Shown here: positions 16,404-24,838 of the stretch, in pieces | How the letters are laid out: every line of letters begins with the position of its first letter | How positions within the stretch are numbered: the stretch's first letter is position 1 | Origin: an uncultured Actinomycetes bacterium | GTDB taxonomy: Bacteria > Actinomycetota > Geothermincolia > Fen-727 > JACVIW01 | NCBI GenBank assembly: GCA_937127245.1 | Contig: CAKZLU010000032.1 | Coordinates: 1-64,000, forward strand | Direction of reading: 5' to 3' | Length of the DNA: 64,000 bases | Notes under the pieces: model-generated | Database searches by the model: none | What the model was told of the DNA's origin: nothing | The model's input: only the letters and a program-made list of their open reading frames with translations | Made by a program: the position numbers and the translations under genes

Positions 16404-17549
16404 CTAACGGATACCCATCGTTCTGCTTATTATTTCCCTCATTATCTCGTCCGTGCCCCCGCCAATGGGCAATATGCGGATATCGCGATAGGCGCGTGCG
16501 ATGTCGTATTCCTCCATGTAGCCGTATCCCCCGTAGATCTGGAGACAGCGGTCAACGACTTCGGCGGCAACGCGGCAGCAGAAGAGTTTTGTCATCGCGA
16601 CTTCTTTAATGGGATTCTCGCCTCTGGCGTAAAGCTTTAGGGCGTGATAGACAAGCCTTCTTCCCGCTTCTATCTGGGTTGCCATATCAGCGAAATAATG
16701 GGCGATTACCTGAAAACTGATTATGCTTCTGCCGAAAGCCTTGCGTTCTTTCGCGTAGGCAATCGCTGCCTCCATAGAAATTTGCGCGGCTCCGATCGCG
16801 CCTAAAGCCATGGTGATGCGCTCCCAGGCGAACATCCCCATGATCTGATAAAACCCCCTGTTGAGTTCCCCGACCAGCGCGTCAGCTGGAACGCGCATGT
16901 CGGTAAAAGCGAGTTCTCCCGTGCTGGATGCCCGCCAGCCGAGCTTGTCGAGTCTTTTGGTCACGGAGAAACCGGGGTTGTCTGTGTCCACCACGAACAT
17001 GGAAATGCCGGCATGACCTTTATCGGGGTCAGTTTTGGCAGCAAGCACCATGAAATCGCAGCGCGCCCCGTTCGTGATGAAAGTCTTCGATCCGTTTATG
17101 ACCCACTCATCCCCGTCCCTGACCGCTTTAGTTTTTATTCCTGCGACATCGCTTCCGGCATCCGGCTCGGTTATGGCAAGGCAGCCAATCTTTTCACCTT
17201 TGATTCCGGGGACAAGATATTTTTGTTTCTGCTCTTCGGTTCCGTAAACAAGTATATGAGGCATCGCTAACGCTATATGCGCCCCGATATCAGCGGCAAC
17301 GCCGCCTGACCTGCAGCGGCACATCTCTTCGTGAAATATGGCTTCCGCCAACAGGTCGCCGCCACCACCATACTTCTCAGGGTAGCGCATACCCAGATAG
17401 CCAAGCTCACCCATCCGCAGGAAAACCTCGCGGGGGACTTCACCCGCCTCCTCCCACTCCTCGGCATGTGGGGCGAGTTCGTTTTCGATGAATTGCCTCA
17501 GTGTTTGCCTGAAAATCTCATGCTCCGGGGTGAAAAGATCGTCGCTCAT
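16404..17549 (-). CDS. Acyl-CoA dehydrogenase
   Basis: FAD-dependent alpha,beta-dehydrogenation of an acyl-CoA, passing electrons to ETF. The 381-residue protein has all three domains: helical N-terminus, central CLAITEPDAGSD and WVINGSKTFITN strands that hold FAD, and the C-terminal KERKAFGR and IYGGYGYMEEYDIARAYRD. The position of the medium-chain catalytic Glu (YEGT) is IGGGT here, so the base is probably Glu243 in AWERITMA, as in isovaleryl- and long-chain-type enzymes. No ETF genes are nearby. Chain specificity cannot be told. Confidence 0.92.
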   Translation of the reverse strand: MSDDLFTPEHEIFRQTLRQFIENELAPHAEEWEEAGEVPREVFLRMGELGYLGMRYPEKYGGGGDLLAEAIFHEEMCRCRSGGVAADIGAHIALAMPHILVYGTEEQKQKYLVPGIKGEKIGCLAITEPDAGSDVAGIKTKAVRDGDEWVINGSKTFITNGARCDFMVLAAKTDPDKGHAGISMFVVDTDNPGFSVTKRLDKLGWRASSTGELAFTDMRVPADALVGELNRGFYQIMGMFAWERITMALGAIGAAQISMEAAIAYAKERKAFGRSIISFQVIAHYFADMATQIEAGRRLVYHALKLYARGENPIKEVAMTKLFCCRVAAEVVDRCLQIYGGYGYMEEYDIARAYRDIRILPIGGGTDEIMREIISRTMGIR

Positions 17550-17652
17550 CCCTCCTCCTTGCTCAAGGGAAAATTACTCAAAAAGGGTTGGCAGGCCTTA
17601 TTAGAAAATATTGGCGGATACATTTTTGAACATATTAACCGGACTGCCCTTG

Positions 17653-17838
17653 TTACTCTTCTTCCTTTTCCTTTTTGTCAGTGCCAATCTCTTCATCTGC
17701 GATCTGCCGAATCGTTGAGACACTCTGGGATAGACGCTTAATGAGTTTGGGCAAAATGGCAGGGAAGAACAGCACAATGATTATGAGGATAATGATTACA
17801 AGTTCGAGCGGGCCGAGTCCAAGTATTGCGAAGCCCAT
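17653..17838 (-). CDS. TatA/TatB-like twin-arginine translocase protein
   Basis: A short single-span membrane protein with the Tat layout: LGLGPLELV at the N-terminus, a hydrophobic helix (IIILIIIVLFF), a Pro-containing hinge (PAILPKL), an amphipathic helix (IKRLSQSVSTIRQIADEE) and an acidic/basic tail. With the chosen ATG (17836-17838, GGAGGG close upstream) it has about 61 residues. Frames extending to ATG 17853 or GTG 17901 would add hydrophobic residues unusual for TatA. The usual FGP hinge is FFP here. No tatC lies nearby. It might replace TatA or TatB in a complex encoded elsewhere. Confidence 0.75.
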   Translation of the reverse strand: MGFAILGLGPLELVIIILIIIVLFFPAILPKLIKRLSQSVSTIRQIADEEIGTDKKEKEEE

Positions 17839-18386
17839 AAGCCCTCCATACATGTTGATAAAAACCTGAAAGACAGCGTGAGCAATCGGATTATATACCA
17901 CCTGAATCTAACAGCCAACTTGTATGAAATGCCCGTTTCGTTAAGGAGCCTCGAAGAAGAGCGCCACTCCCGGTTAATTCCGCAAGAAGGCAAAGATAAG
18001 AAAATAAGAATTATTGCCACCCTCAAGGAAGAGGTCCGGTTCATCAAGGTATTTCTCTTAATCATTTGGATATAATCTTTCAATATTGAAATAAAAGCGC
18101 ATAAGAACGGTCGCTTGAGAGTTTTTCTAACGATATTCCGATATTGTTTGCATTCAAGGCTTGTTCCGGGTGATAAAAGCGGAGTTTGAGCGCATGGTGA
18201 GACAAGGGTTAATTTCCGTTTTGTATGTTTTTTGATGTGATTCTATTAAAGTAATATACGCTTTTAAGCAACATGCGCGTGAGAAGCTCTGTAAAAAACG
18301 CATCTGTTAATGAAGATTTCTGGCTTTGAGGAAGGCCGGGCGCCCAGCGATAACGTCAAGTTGAAAAATTTCTGAAGGCGGAAGCA
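17839..18386. other. Intergenic region between divergent genes
   Basis: About 550 bases separating tatA-like (minus) from the DUF3068-like gene (plus). A weak promoter-like pair, TTGATG and TATACG 17 bases apart near 18230-18260, could serve the plus strand. A 95-codon minus-strand frame overlapping tatA has no coding character. No RNA gene or repeat was seen. Confidence 0.35.
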
Positions 18387-19583
18387 ATGGCCTATGAAAA
18401 GAGCTCGAGAGAACCGAGAGACATAGCGGGCACCATCCTTGCGGCTGTGGGTGCCACCTTCCTAATTTTCGGGCTACTGTGGTGGTCTTTTGGCATAAAG
18501 ACGCTTGTAAAGTTTCCAGCGCGGTTTGAAAGAAAGGTTAGTTTTGAGGGCAAATACACGCGTTTTTCGATGACTCACGGAATCCAGAAATTATCAGAAC
18601 CTCCAAAGGTAAGTTACGCCGGCGTGATTCGCTTTCGCTCGGAGGATGCTTCATACACGAAGAAAGCTGCCGTTGTGCTCGAATCGATCAAAGTCCAAGA
18701 CGCTCTCGGCGAGCCCGGGGTTCTCACTTCACTTGAAAGCAGGTATGTTTTCGACAGAATCGACGCGCGCGGGATAAAGAGCCGCCTTTCCACTTCCAAC
18801 GGGAAGGTTGTTGACAGGACCGGAGCGGTTTATCCGGTTTTTCCCGTCGGAACAAGGAAGGACAGTTACGAGGTTTTCTGTCCGGACACGGATTCATCCT
18901 TTCCCGCAAACTTCAAGGGCGAAAGCAAGAGATTCAATCTTGGGGTCTTTCTCTTTAAGGGGGGTTTCAAGGGAAGACCGCTTGTAGATTCGAGCCTTGA
19001 GGCGCGCCGGCTTCCGCGCTGGACCACCTTCGGCTCGCTAAAGAGGGAACTTGCAGGCGCCGGGGTACCGGTTGACGAAATGGTCAAAGCCGCCTACACC
19101 AGACTTACGGAGAAGGAAAAGGCAACGCTTGATTCCTTTTCCGATTCCATGAAAATAAGGCTCGATTACTTAGCGGATGTTGAGTGGGAAGCAGCGGTTG
19201 AGCCGGTTTCGGGGACTGTCGTGGAAGTCATCAAGAGCAGGATGAAGATCTACGTGAACCCTGACCCGAGCGCGCTGATGCCTCTTCTTCAAATATTTGC
19301 ATCAAGGTCGGATGACCCCATCGTTTCAAAGTACATGAGCCAGGTTGAGCAGCAGAATGTTTTAGAGCCGAAGAAGCTATGCGCGATTGAGGAGAAATGG
19401 ACTTCGGGTTCGGTTGAAAAAATTGTTAAAGAAGCGCATTCACGTAAGAATACAATAATCATTATCAAAAAATACGTGCTCTACGGGTCGATTCTTTTCG
19501 GTGCCGCGCTTTTGTTTGCGGGTTTCTTAATCAAAAGGGAAAAGCACCATCACCAGCTGCAGAAAGAGGAGATTAGCGCTTAA
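18387..19583 (+). CDS. Membrane-anchored DUF3068-like protein
   Basis: The 398-residue protein has a transmembrane segment near each end (about 14-36, ILAAVGATFLIFGLLWW, and about 360-382, VLYGSILFGAALLFAGF) and a large polar domain between, probably outside the cell. This two-anchor layout and the EPVSGTVVEV motif near residue 275 recall DUF3068/PorA-type proteins of actinobacteria; the match is by eye and not certain. The C-terminus is a short His-rich cytoplasmic tail (KHHHQ). ATG 18387 follows AAGGCGGA. The MMPL transporter gene begins 72 bases downstream, so they may form a functional pair. Confidence 0.55.
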   Translation: MAYEKSSREPRDIAGTILAAVGATFLIFGLLWWSFGIKTLVKFPARFERKVSFEGKYTRFSMTHGIQKLSEPPKVSYAGVIRFRSEDASYTKKAAVVLESIKVQDALGEPGVLTSLESRYVFDRIDARGIKSRLSTSNGKVVDRTGAVYPVFPVGTRKDSYEVFCPDTDSSFPANFKGESKRFNLGVFLFKGGFKGRPLVDSSLEARRLPRWTTFGSLKRELAGAGVPVDEMVKAAYTRLTEKEKATLDSFSDSMKIRLDYLADVEWEAAVEPVSGTVVEVIKSRMKIYVNPDPSALMPLLQIFASRSDDPIVSKYMSQVEQQNVLEPKKLCAIEEKWTSGSVEKIVKEAHSRKNTIIIIKKYVLYGSILFGAALLFAGFLIKREKHHHQLQKEEISA

Positions 19584-19655
19584 GATTGATTCATCGCGCT
19601 GTGGTTCGCGCGCTCTTAGACGTAAACACTTAATCTCTTAAACACGGAGGACCGG

Positions 19656-21995
19656 TTGTTAAGGGAAAGAGCACTGAAGTGGACAGGAAGTGCGGTTTAT
19701 CGCCACTATAAGGTGGTTCTTGCAGTCACGGCTGTACTGCTCGGGCTTGCCATCTTCTCCACGTTTGGTCTTGACATTTCCACAAGGTACGTAGATCTCC
19801 TACCCCAGGACCACCCGGCGGTGAAGAATTACTTCCGCGTCCTGAGCAAATTCGGGGGAACCGATTACCTGTTTGTCATTGTGGAGGGGCGAGACACCAA
19901 TCAGACGAAGCGCATGATTGATGAGGTTGCCGAAAGGCTCAGGAAAGAATCGGAACTAGAGTATATCCAGAGCCGCGCTGACATCAAAAGTTTCAGCAAA
20001 TACGGGCTTTTGTATCTTGACCTTAAAACCCTGAAAAAAATAGACACGTTTCTTTACGAAAGGAAATTCGAAGAGCTCACCCTTCTTGCTGCCTCTTTTC
20101 TCGCACTGAAGGAAGAAATCTCGAGGATGGCATCGGGCGGATTCAACGTAACCGAGGACGGCTACTTCATGGACGAGGAGGAAAAATTCGCATTCTTGAT
20201 AGCGAAGCCGACATTTTCCGCAGATGAGCTTGAGAAGACCATCCCCTTTGCAAAAAGGGTCAAAAAAATCGCGCTCGATGTGGAAAGGTCCAATCCGGGA
20301 AGCGATGTTTTGCTTGCGGGTAACTACATGTTTCAGTACGAGCAGAGGCGGGTTGTTAACGTTGACATTCTCGTTGTCGCACTTGCCGCGCTTGTAATAA
20401 TAATCATTATCCTCGCGATTGCGTTCCGAAGCGTGAGCACACCGTTTCTTTCGATGGGCGCTCTGGGTTGCGGTATTATTCTGACCCTGGGGCTTGCGCG
20501 CGTAATGGTCGGGCAGCTCAACACCCTTTCCTCGATCTTCGCAGCGGTCTTGATGGGAATCGGCATCGAGTACGGAATCGCCATAATCTCAAGATACGGG
20601 GAGGAAAGAGAGAAAGGATTTTCCGGTGAGCAAGCATTCGCAAACGCCCTCTCTATGACCGGTAAGGCGGTGCTAACGGGCGCCCTCACCACCGCCGTGG
20701 CTTTTTTCGCCATAAGTTTTTCGGATTTCCGCGCAATGAGAGACTTGGGTCTTGTGCTCGGCGTAGGGGTTTTATGCTCCCTTCTTGCCAATATCTTCCT
20801 TCTCCCCGCCCTGGTTGCTCTTAAAGAAAGAATAAGACCATACAAAAAGCGCAAGAGGGTGGGGGAATCGAGGGTGACCAGGAGACTTGGTATATCGGTC
20901 AGGAATCACTCGCTAATTTATCTAATCGCGGGGCTTGTTATCACAGTCGGACTTGGGGTAAGCGCGGCGTTCATTAAGTTCGAGAGCAACCTACGTAAAA
21001 TTGAGCCGAGCGGTCTGGAGGTTTACAGAGCAGAGGATGTGCTCGCGAAAAGGTTCGGGATCGGTCCGGAATACGTCATTGTCATCTCGAACAACGAGGC
21101 CGCCATGAGGGATGTCACCTCGAAAGCGCAGACTCTAAAAACGGTGCGCGGGGTTGAGTCGCTTGCCACTCTCATTCCTTCGGATCAAGAGGAAAAACTC
21201 TTCATCATGGCGCGAATAAAGAAGAGAATAGAGGAGATAGACCCTTCGTGGTTGGGATATGTTCCCCCTGAGATGCTCAGCATTTTCACCGAGATAGGTT
21301 CAGACATGCTAACTGAGAGCAAAATCCCTGGCGATGTTTTAAGGAAGTACAAGGCGCCGGATGGCACTTACGCTACTTATGTCTATCCCAAGAAAAACAT
21401 GTATGAAGAAAAGAATGTCACCGAGTTCCTCGAAGAGCTCGGGAAGATTTCACCGGAGGCGACTGGCTTCCCAGCGATTATCCAGGACATCCTCGAATCC
21501 ACGAGAAGAGGCTTAAACGAGACGACAATTTTGAGCGCGATTGCGGTTGTTTTGATGGTCATAATTGATTTCCAGAGGATTGTGCCCACGCTTCTTGCAT
21601 TCATGCCGCTCGTCCTAAGTCTTGTCTGGATGGTCGGAGCGATAAACTTGATAGGGATGAAGTTCAATATCATCAACATCGCCGTAACGCCCATAATCCT
21701 TGGAATCGGCGTTGACTACGGCGTATATATGCTGCACAGATACACCGAGGAACACGCCCAGCCTGGCGAGACGGTTCCCGATGTCCTTGCTTCAACGGGC
21801 CGGGCAATTCTCGTTTCGGGTCTTACGGTGATCGCCGCTTTCGCGGCTCTAACCCTTGCAAGATACCGCGGTCTTGCCAATTTGGGCGTTGCGTCAGTGA
21901 TCGGCATCAGCTTCGCCCTGATCTCGGCGATTACGCTTCTCCCGTCACTTTTGAATATCCTCGAGAAAAAGAGAAAGAAAAGGCGGGCCTTCTGA
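19656..21995 (+). CDS. MMPL/RND-family transporter (HAE3-like)
   Basis: A 779-residue integral membrane transporter with two similar halves, each having one helix, a large external loop and five clustered helices. The conserved TM4 and TM10 motifs are LMGIGIEYGIAIISRY and LGIGVDYGVYMLHRY; their acidic residues (Glu and Asp) are the expected proton-relay positions. It could export lipids or hopanoid-like molecules, as relatives do, or drugs. The start is TTG 19656 with GGAGG five bases upstream. No adaptor or outer-membrane gene is present, as expected for this type. Confidence 0.88.
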   Translation: MLRERALKWTGSAVYRHYKVVLAVTAVLLGLAIFSTFGLDISTRYVDLLPQDHPAVKNYFRVLSKFGGTDYLFVIVEGRDTNQTKRMIDEVAERLRKESELEYIQSRADIKSFSKYGLLYLDLKTLKKIDTFLYERKFEELTLLAASFLALKEEISRMASGGFNVTEDGYFMDEEEKFAFLIAKPTFSADELEKTIPFAKRVKKIALDVERSNPGSDVLLAGNYMFQYEQRRVVNVDILVVALAALVIIIIILAIAFRSVSTPFLSMGALGCGIILTLGLARVMVGQLNTLSSIFAAVLMGIGIEYGIAIISRYGEEREKGFSGEQAFANALSMTGKAVLTGALTTAVAFFAISFSDFRAMRDLGLVLGVGVLCSLLANIFLLPALVALKERIRPYKKRKRVGESRVTRRLGISVRNHSLIYLIAGLVITVGLGVSAAFIKFESNLRKIEPSGLEVYRAEDVLAKRFGIGPEYVIVISNNEAAMRDVTSKAQTLKTVRGVESLATLIPSDQEEKLFIMARIKKRIEEIDPSWLGYVPPEMLSIFTEIGSDMLTESKIPGDVLRKYKAPDGTYATYVYPKKNMYEEKNVTEFLEELGKISPEATGFPAIIQDILESTRRGLNETTILSAIAVVLMVIIDFQRIVPTLLAFMPLVLSLVWMVGAINLIGMKFNIINIAVTPIILGIGVDYGVYMLHRYTEEHAQPGETVPDVLASTGRAILVSGLTVIAAFAALTLARYRGLANLGVASVIGISFALISAITLLPSLLNILEKKRKKRRAF

Positions 21996-22044
21996 TCGCT
22001 CAGGCAGCGCTTTCGGCTCGCGCTGCGGTTCGGGGGAGTTCTCC

Positions 22045-22683
22045 TCAATTGAAAATGTTTTTTCGCTGAACCGTGTCGCCCTGGCGTTTTTCTTCCTTTT
22101 TTCGGTCGTGCATGGCCTCCGCGAATAGCACCATAGGAATCAAGAGAACAATAGTGGCGGTCAGCCTGAGCAGCGTGAACCTTATTCCCAAAAACTGTAT
22201 CTCCATAAGTTCCTGAGGAATTTTTATGCATGCCCAGGCGGAAAGGAAGGCCATTACCGTTGCGATGCGCGCGCCCTTTCTTAAAAGCATGGACGCGAGA
22301 GGAAAAGCGATATAGAGAGGTCCCGTTGGAAGTGTTCCGAGGAATATCCCGATAAGAATGCCAGAAATACCCGACCCTTGTCCCAGAAAGCGAACGACCG
22401 TTTCACGTTTGACCCATACGGTGAAAAGGCCCATGAGCACGAGGACCGAGGGCAGGACGGTTATCATCTCTTTGAAAAACATTGCTGACGATTTAACGAA
22501 TTTGCCGCGTTTTGGTGGAAACATCATGCTAAGGACAACCGCGGCCAGAATTGATCCGGCGAGAAGAGAGTAACCGGTCCTGACTTTAGCATTAACTTTT
22601 CTGAGCCACTGAAATGTTCGCTTTCGATTCTGAGCCTGAGCATTTTCAGCGTTAACGGAATTAGCCGCTTGTTCTTCAGACAT
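22045..22683 (-). CDS. Half-size permease (COG0701/YraQ-like), second copy
   Basis: A 212-residue membrane protein with a soluble N-terminus of about 35 residues and about four to five helices. The segment LGTLPTGPLYIAFPLASMLLRKGA matches, in arrangement, LGSVLFMPAIIAFPLASTLKSMGA of the gene just upstream, so the two are diverged copies of one half-permease. Full-length YraQ/ArsP-type permeases carry both halves in one chain; here they are separate. Start ATG 22681-22683 has GAGG six bases upstream; another ATG lies two codons earlier. It is the last gene of a padR-permease-permease unit. Substrate unknown. Confidence 0.7.
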   Translation of the reverse strand: MSEEQAANSVNAENAQAQNRKRTFQWLRKVNAKVRTGYSLLAGSILAAVVLSMMFPPKRGKFVKSSAMFFKEMITVLPSVLVLMGLFTVWVKRETVVRFLGQGSGISGILIGIFLGTLPTGPLYIAFPLASMLLRKGARIATVMAFLSAWACIKIPQELMEIQFLGIRFTLLRLTATIVLLIPMVLFAEAMHDRKKEEKRQGDTVQRKNIFN

Positions 22684-22695
22684 TTTCATCCTCTT

Positions 22696-23181
22696 TTATC
22701 CCAAGATCACACCGATAATAACCGCAATCACAATAGCCACGACGAAACTGAGTCCGTTGCGCAGGAAAGCGAAACGTTTGCCAAGTTCCTTTATCTCAAG
22801 AGGGAGAAAGACAAAGCCTATCATCGTTAACGTTGTTATGAATGCCGTGATTGCCATCGTGGAGGCGCCCATCGATTTGAGTGTACTTGCCAGAGGGAAA
22901 GCGATTATAGCGGGCATAAAGAGCACGGAGCCCAGCACGGCGGCTATCACCACACCGAGCAAGCCGCGCTCGCTCCCGATTAACGCGGCGACAGAGCGGT
23001 TCGGCAGAAAGCCGGTGATGATGCCGATTATTATTATCAAAGCGAGCACCTCAAGTCCTATTCGCTTTGCGGCATTGAATGCTACCTTGAGCGCAAGAAG
23101 CGTCTTTTCTCTGCTTTTCAAAAGGGAGAGCGCAAGGCATACGGCAACAATCGAATTGATGATTATCGCGGTTATTGACAT
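22696..23181 (-). CDS. Half-size permease (COG0701/YraQ-like), first copy
   Basis: A 161-residue, highly hydrophobic protein with about five membrane helices. Key segments are ALIIIIGIITGFL, the AFPLAS motif in the centre and a closing helix pair rich in Val and Ile. It lacks the soluble N-terminus of its neighbour. I start it at ATG 23179-23181, behind AAAAGGA, because this leaves one base after the padR stop; a longer frame would run into padR. The two permease genes are 12 bases apart and probably form a heterodimer. Confidence 0.72.
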   Translation of the reverse strand: MSITAIIINSIVAVCLALSLLKSREKTLLALKVAFNAAKRIGLEVLALIIIIGIITGFLPNRSVAALIGSERGLLGVVIAAVLGSVLFMPAIIAFPLASTLKSMGASTMAITAFITTLTMIGFVFLPLEIKELGKRFAFLRNGLSFVVAIVIAVIIGVILG

Positions 23182-23182
23182 C

Positions 23183-23602
23183 TTAAGTTTTCCTTTTCTC
23201 GCACAATCTGATGAAAGCCTCCAGAAGCTTGACCCTTTCTTTGAACGAGTCAACCCATAAGGAAAGCCTTTTCCTGCCTGCTGGCGTGATCGTATATACC
23301 CTTTTGGCCGGACCTTTCTCTCCGCCCTCCCATCTTGATCTTATGAATCCTGACTGCTCGAGCTCGCGTAGCGCTCTGTAAACAGCCGCGGAGTCTGGTT
23401 TAGGTCCTGGGAAGGGAAGATTGCCGATAGCATCAATTATTCTGTAACCGTGTGCGGGACCGAGAGTAAGCAAGTAAAGCACGCGTGGTTCTATGAATCT
23501 CTTTCTCGGACCCTCTCGGACAAACCACTCATAATCTCCCATGCCGCTTTCCGTTTTTCCCCTGTTTGAAGCCAAACCATTTACCTCCGCATCAGAATCC
23601 AT
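23183..23602 (-). CDS. PadR-family transcriptional regulator
   Basis: A winged-helix repressor-type regulator. The PadR core is YLLTLGPAHGYRIIDAIGNL, then AAVYRALRELEQSGFIRSRW (recognition helix) and the wing RVYTITPAGRKRLSLW, followed by a short dimerisation helix. The start is uncertain: ATG 23600-23602 has AAGGGA upstream, TTG further in has GGAGG, and the frame also opens to 23635. It is the first gene of a three-gene unit with two half-permeases, so it likely controls their export function in response to a ligand. Confidence 0.85.
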   Translation of the reverse strand: MDSDAEVNGLASNRGKTESGMGDYEWFVREGPRKRFIEPRVLYLLTLGPAHGYRIIDAIGNLPFPGPKPDSAAVYRALRELEQSGFIRSRWEGGEKGPAKRVYTITPAGRKRLSLWVDSFKERVKLLEAFIRLCEKRKT

Positions 23603-23713
23603 ACTTGAGTCCCTTAAGGGATTCCGCGCTCCCATCCCATACCTTTGGGGGCTCTGCGGGCAAAAGACTCAACCCCGCTCTATTCCGCACTATTGTAAAA
23701 TTAAATCTATATG

Positions 23714-23731
23714 TCATTTACATATAAATGA
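23714..23731. promoter_or_regulatory. Candidate PadR operator
   Basis: TCATTTACATATAAATGA is a perfect inverted repeat with 7-base arms and a 4-base centre. It lies about 110 bases upstream of the padR start in AT-rich DNA that could also hold the promoter. PadR proteins usually bind such AT-rich palindromes near their own genes. No experimental support. Confidence 0.5.
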
Positions 23732-23836
23732 TAAATGCATTTGGTAGTTACGTCAAGGGTTTATGTGAAGTTTGATAAGCGATACTTATCCTGCAAGGCA
23801 GGTAATTTACGCTATTGCCCAACCTTCCTGCGCCTC

Positions 23837-23959
23837 TGGAAACCTGATGGAAAAACCGACTCTTAAAACGGGTCAGGCGAGCTCCTCCGGAGGCTCCGCT
23901 TCCGATCCCGGTTGCTGGAAACCTAAAAGAAAAAACCCCGACTCTTCAAACGGGTCAGG
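23837..23959. repeat. Duplicated terminator-like element
   Basis: Two copies of one element lie 78-82 bases apart. Both begin with CTGGAAACCT (23837 and 23915), continue through an A run, and contain CCGACTCTTNAAACGGGTCA (23856 and 23938), identical but for one base. The second copy forms the stronger terminator on the minus strand. Confidence 0.65.
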
Positions 23960-23964
23960 GTTTT
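23928..23964 (-). terminator. Rho-independent terminator of the DUF2892-like gene
   Basis: Read on the minus strand, AAAACCCTGACCC pairs with TCGGGGTTTT across a short loop, with one mismatch, and is followed by TTTTTTCTTTT. It lies 38 bases downstream of the minus-strand gene ending at 24002. A similar but weaker copy lies at 23851-23877. Confidence 0.7.
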
Positions 23965-24001
23965 CAGCCTGGCTGGTTCTTTCAGGTGGAACTTTTAGTT
24001 G

Positions 24002-24274
24002 CTATTCGGCGGTTTCGGGATAATGCCTCAAGAAAGCTCTCTTCGTCGGGCGGCGAAAGATTGCCCTGAGCGAACACCATCTCATCAAGCCTTCGATTGC
24101 CACAAAAACACCCGCGATTGTCATGGCCATGGATTTTGTGGTGTCGTCTTTCATGTTACGGGCTGCCATAACAAGGCCGATCCCTAACGCGATCCTCCAG
24201 AGCATCCCCAGAGGACCCACGTTTTTCCAGAAGAATTTCCACTTCGGCTTTTCCTCTTTCTTCTTGCGTCCCAT
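24002..24274 (-). CDS. Small DUF2892-like membrane protein
   Basis: A 90-residue protein with a basic cytoplasmic N-terminus (GRKKKEEKPKWKFFWK) and two helices, LWRIALGIGLVMAARN and SMAMTIAGVFVAIEGLMRWCS. The RIALG start of helix 1 and the GLMRWCSLRAIF end of helix 2 resemble the DUF2892 (YgaP C-terminal) pattern. Start ATG 24272-24274 follows AAGGGGGC; the longer upstream frame has no ribosome site. It has its own terminator. Function unknown. Confidence 0.6.
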   Translation of the reverse strand: MGRKKKEEKPKWKFFWKNVGPLGMLWRIALGIGLVMAARNMKDDTTKSMAMTIAGVFVAIEGLMRWCSLRAIFRRPTKRAFLRHYPETAE

Positions 24275-24838
24275 TTTTGCCCCCTTTGTTCCCTCTTCTT
24301 CCCTGCTATATGATTTTATAGTATTTAACCAACCCACTTCCAGATGAGGGCCCATATATTCCCTGTAAGCGCGAGAGAAAGGACTCTTTCTTTCTGCGCT
24401 TCATATTGAATGGCGGATTTCTTGATGGCGGCTTAAAGCGGTGAGGTTAAAGGTTAAAACCCATAGTGGATATCCGCAAGGCCAAGGGGAATAATGCTCT
24501 TTAAGTGCGGGAACCTGCTTTCAGTAAAGGCGCAAGATGGGTTCTGCTTATTTTACCTGACGATTGTTAGCGGAAGGATGGCATGCTTTCGTAAGCGGTG
24601 TGTGGGTTTGCATCCGAAAGGGTGAGGGCTGTCTACCGGATGAAATTAAGCGTTTAGAAAGAGTATAAGGGAAGGCGCCTATGATAGAATGTGCTACCGA
24701 TGCTTCATTAGCGCCGTTCGGTTGTGTAATCCTCGAACAAGCCGGTAGGGTGCTCGGGATTAAGGGCATATAACCAGCTCTTCCGATGATAATTTTTTCT
24801 GATTGCTGGGTCGTGAAATCGTGAACTCTGGAGGTGAA
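24275..24838. other. Intergenic region with one imperfect hairpin
   Basis: About 560 bases between divergently read genes. Near 24368-24400, AAGCGC and GCGCTT flank a second complementary pair (AGAAAG and CTTTCT), giving an imperfect two-part stem, with no T run. No convincing gene; a 73-codon minus-strand frame at 24548-24769 has no ribosome site and a random composition. Confidence 0.35.

Noticed and set aside
17796-18083. 95-codon minus-strand frame with a hydrophobic start
   Set aside because: Overlaps the TatA-like gene in another frame and has a random composition downstream.
22004-22026. GCAGCGC/GCGCTGC hairpin after the first MMPL gene as terminator
   Set aside because: A 7-bp stem is present but no T run follows on either strand.
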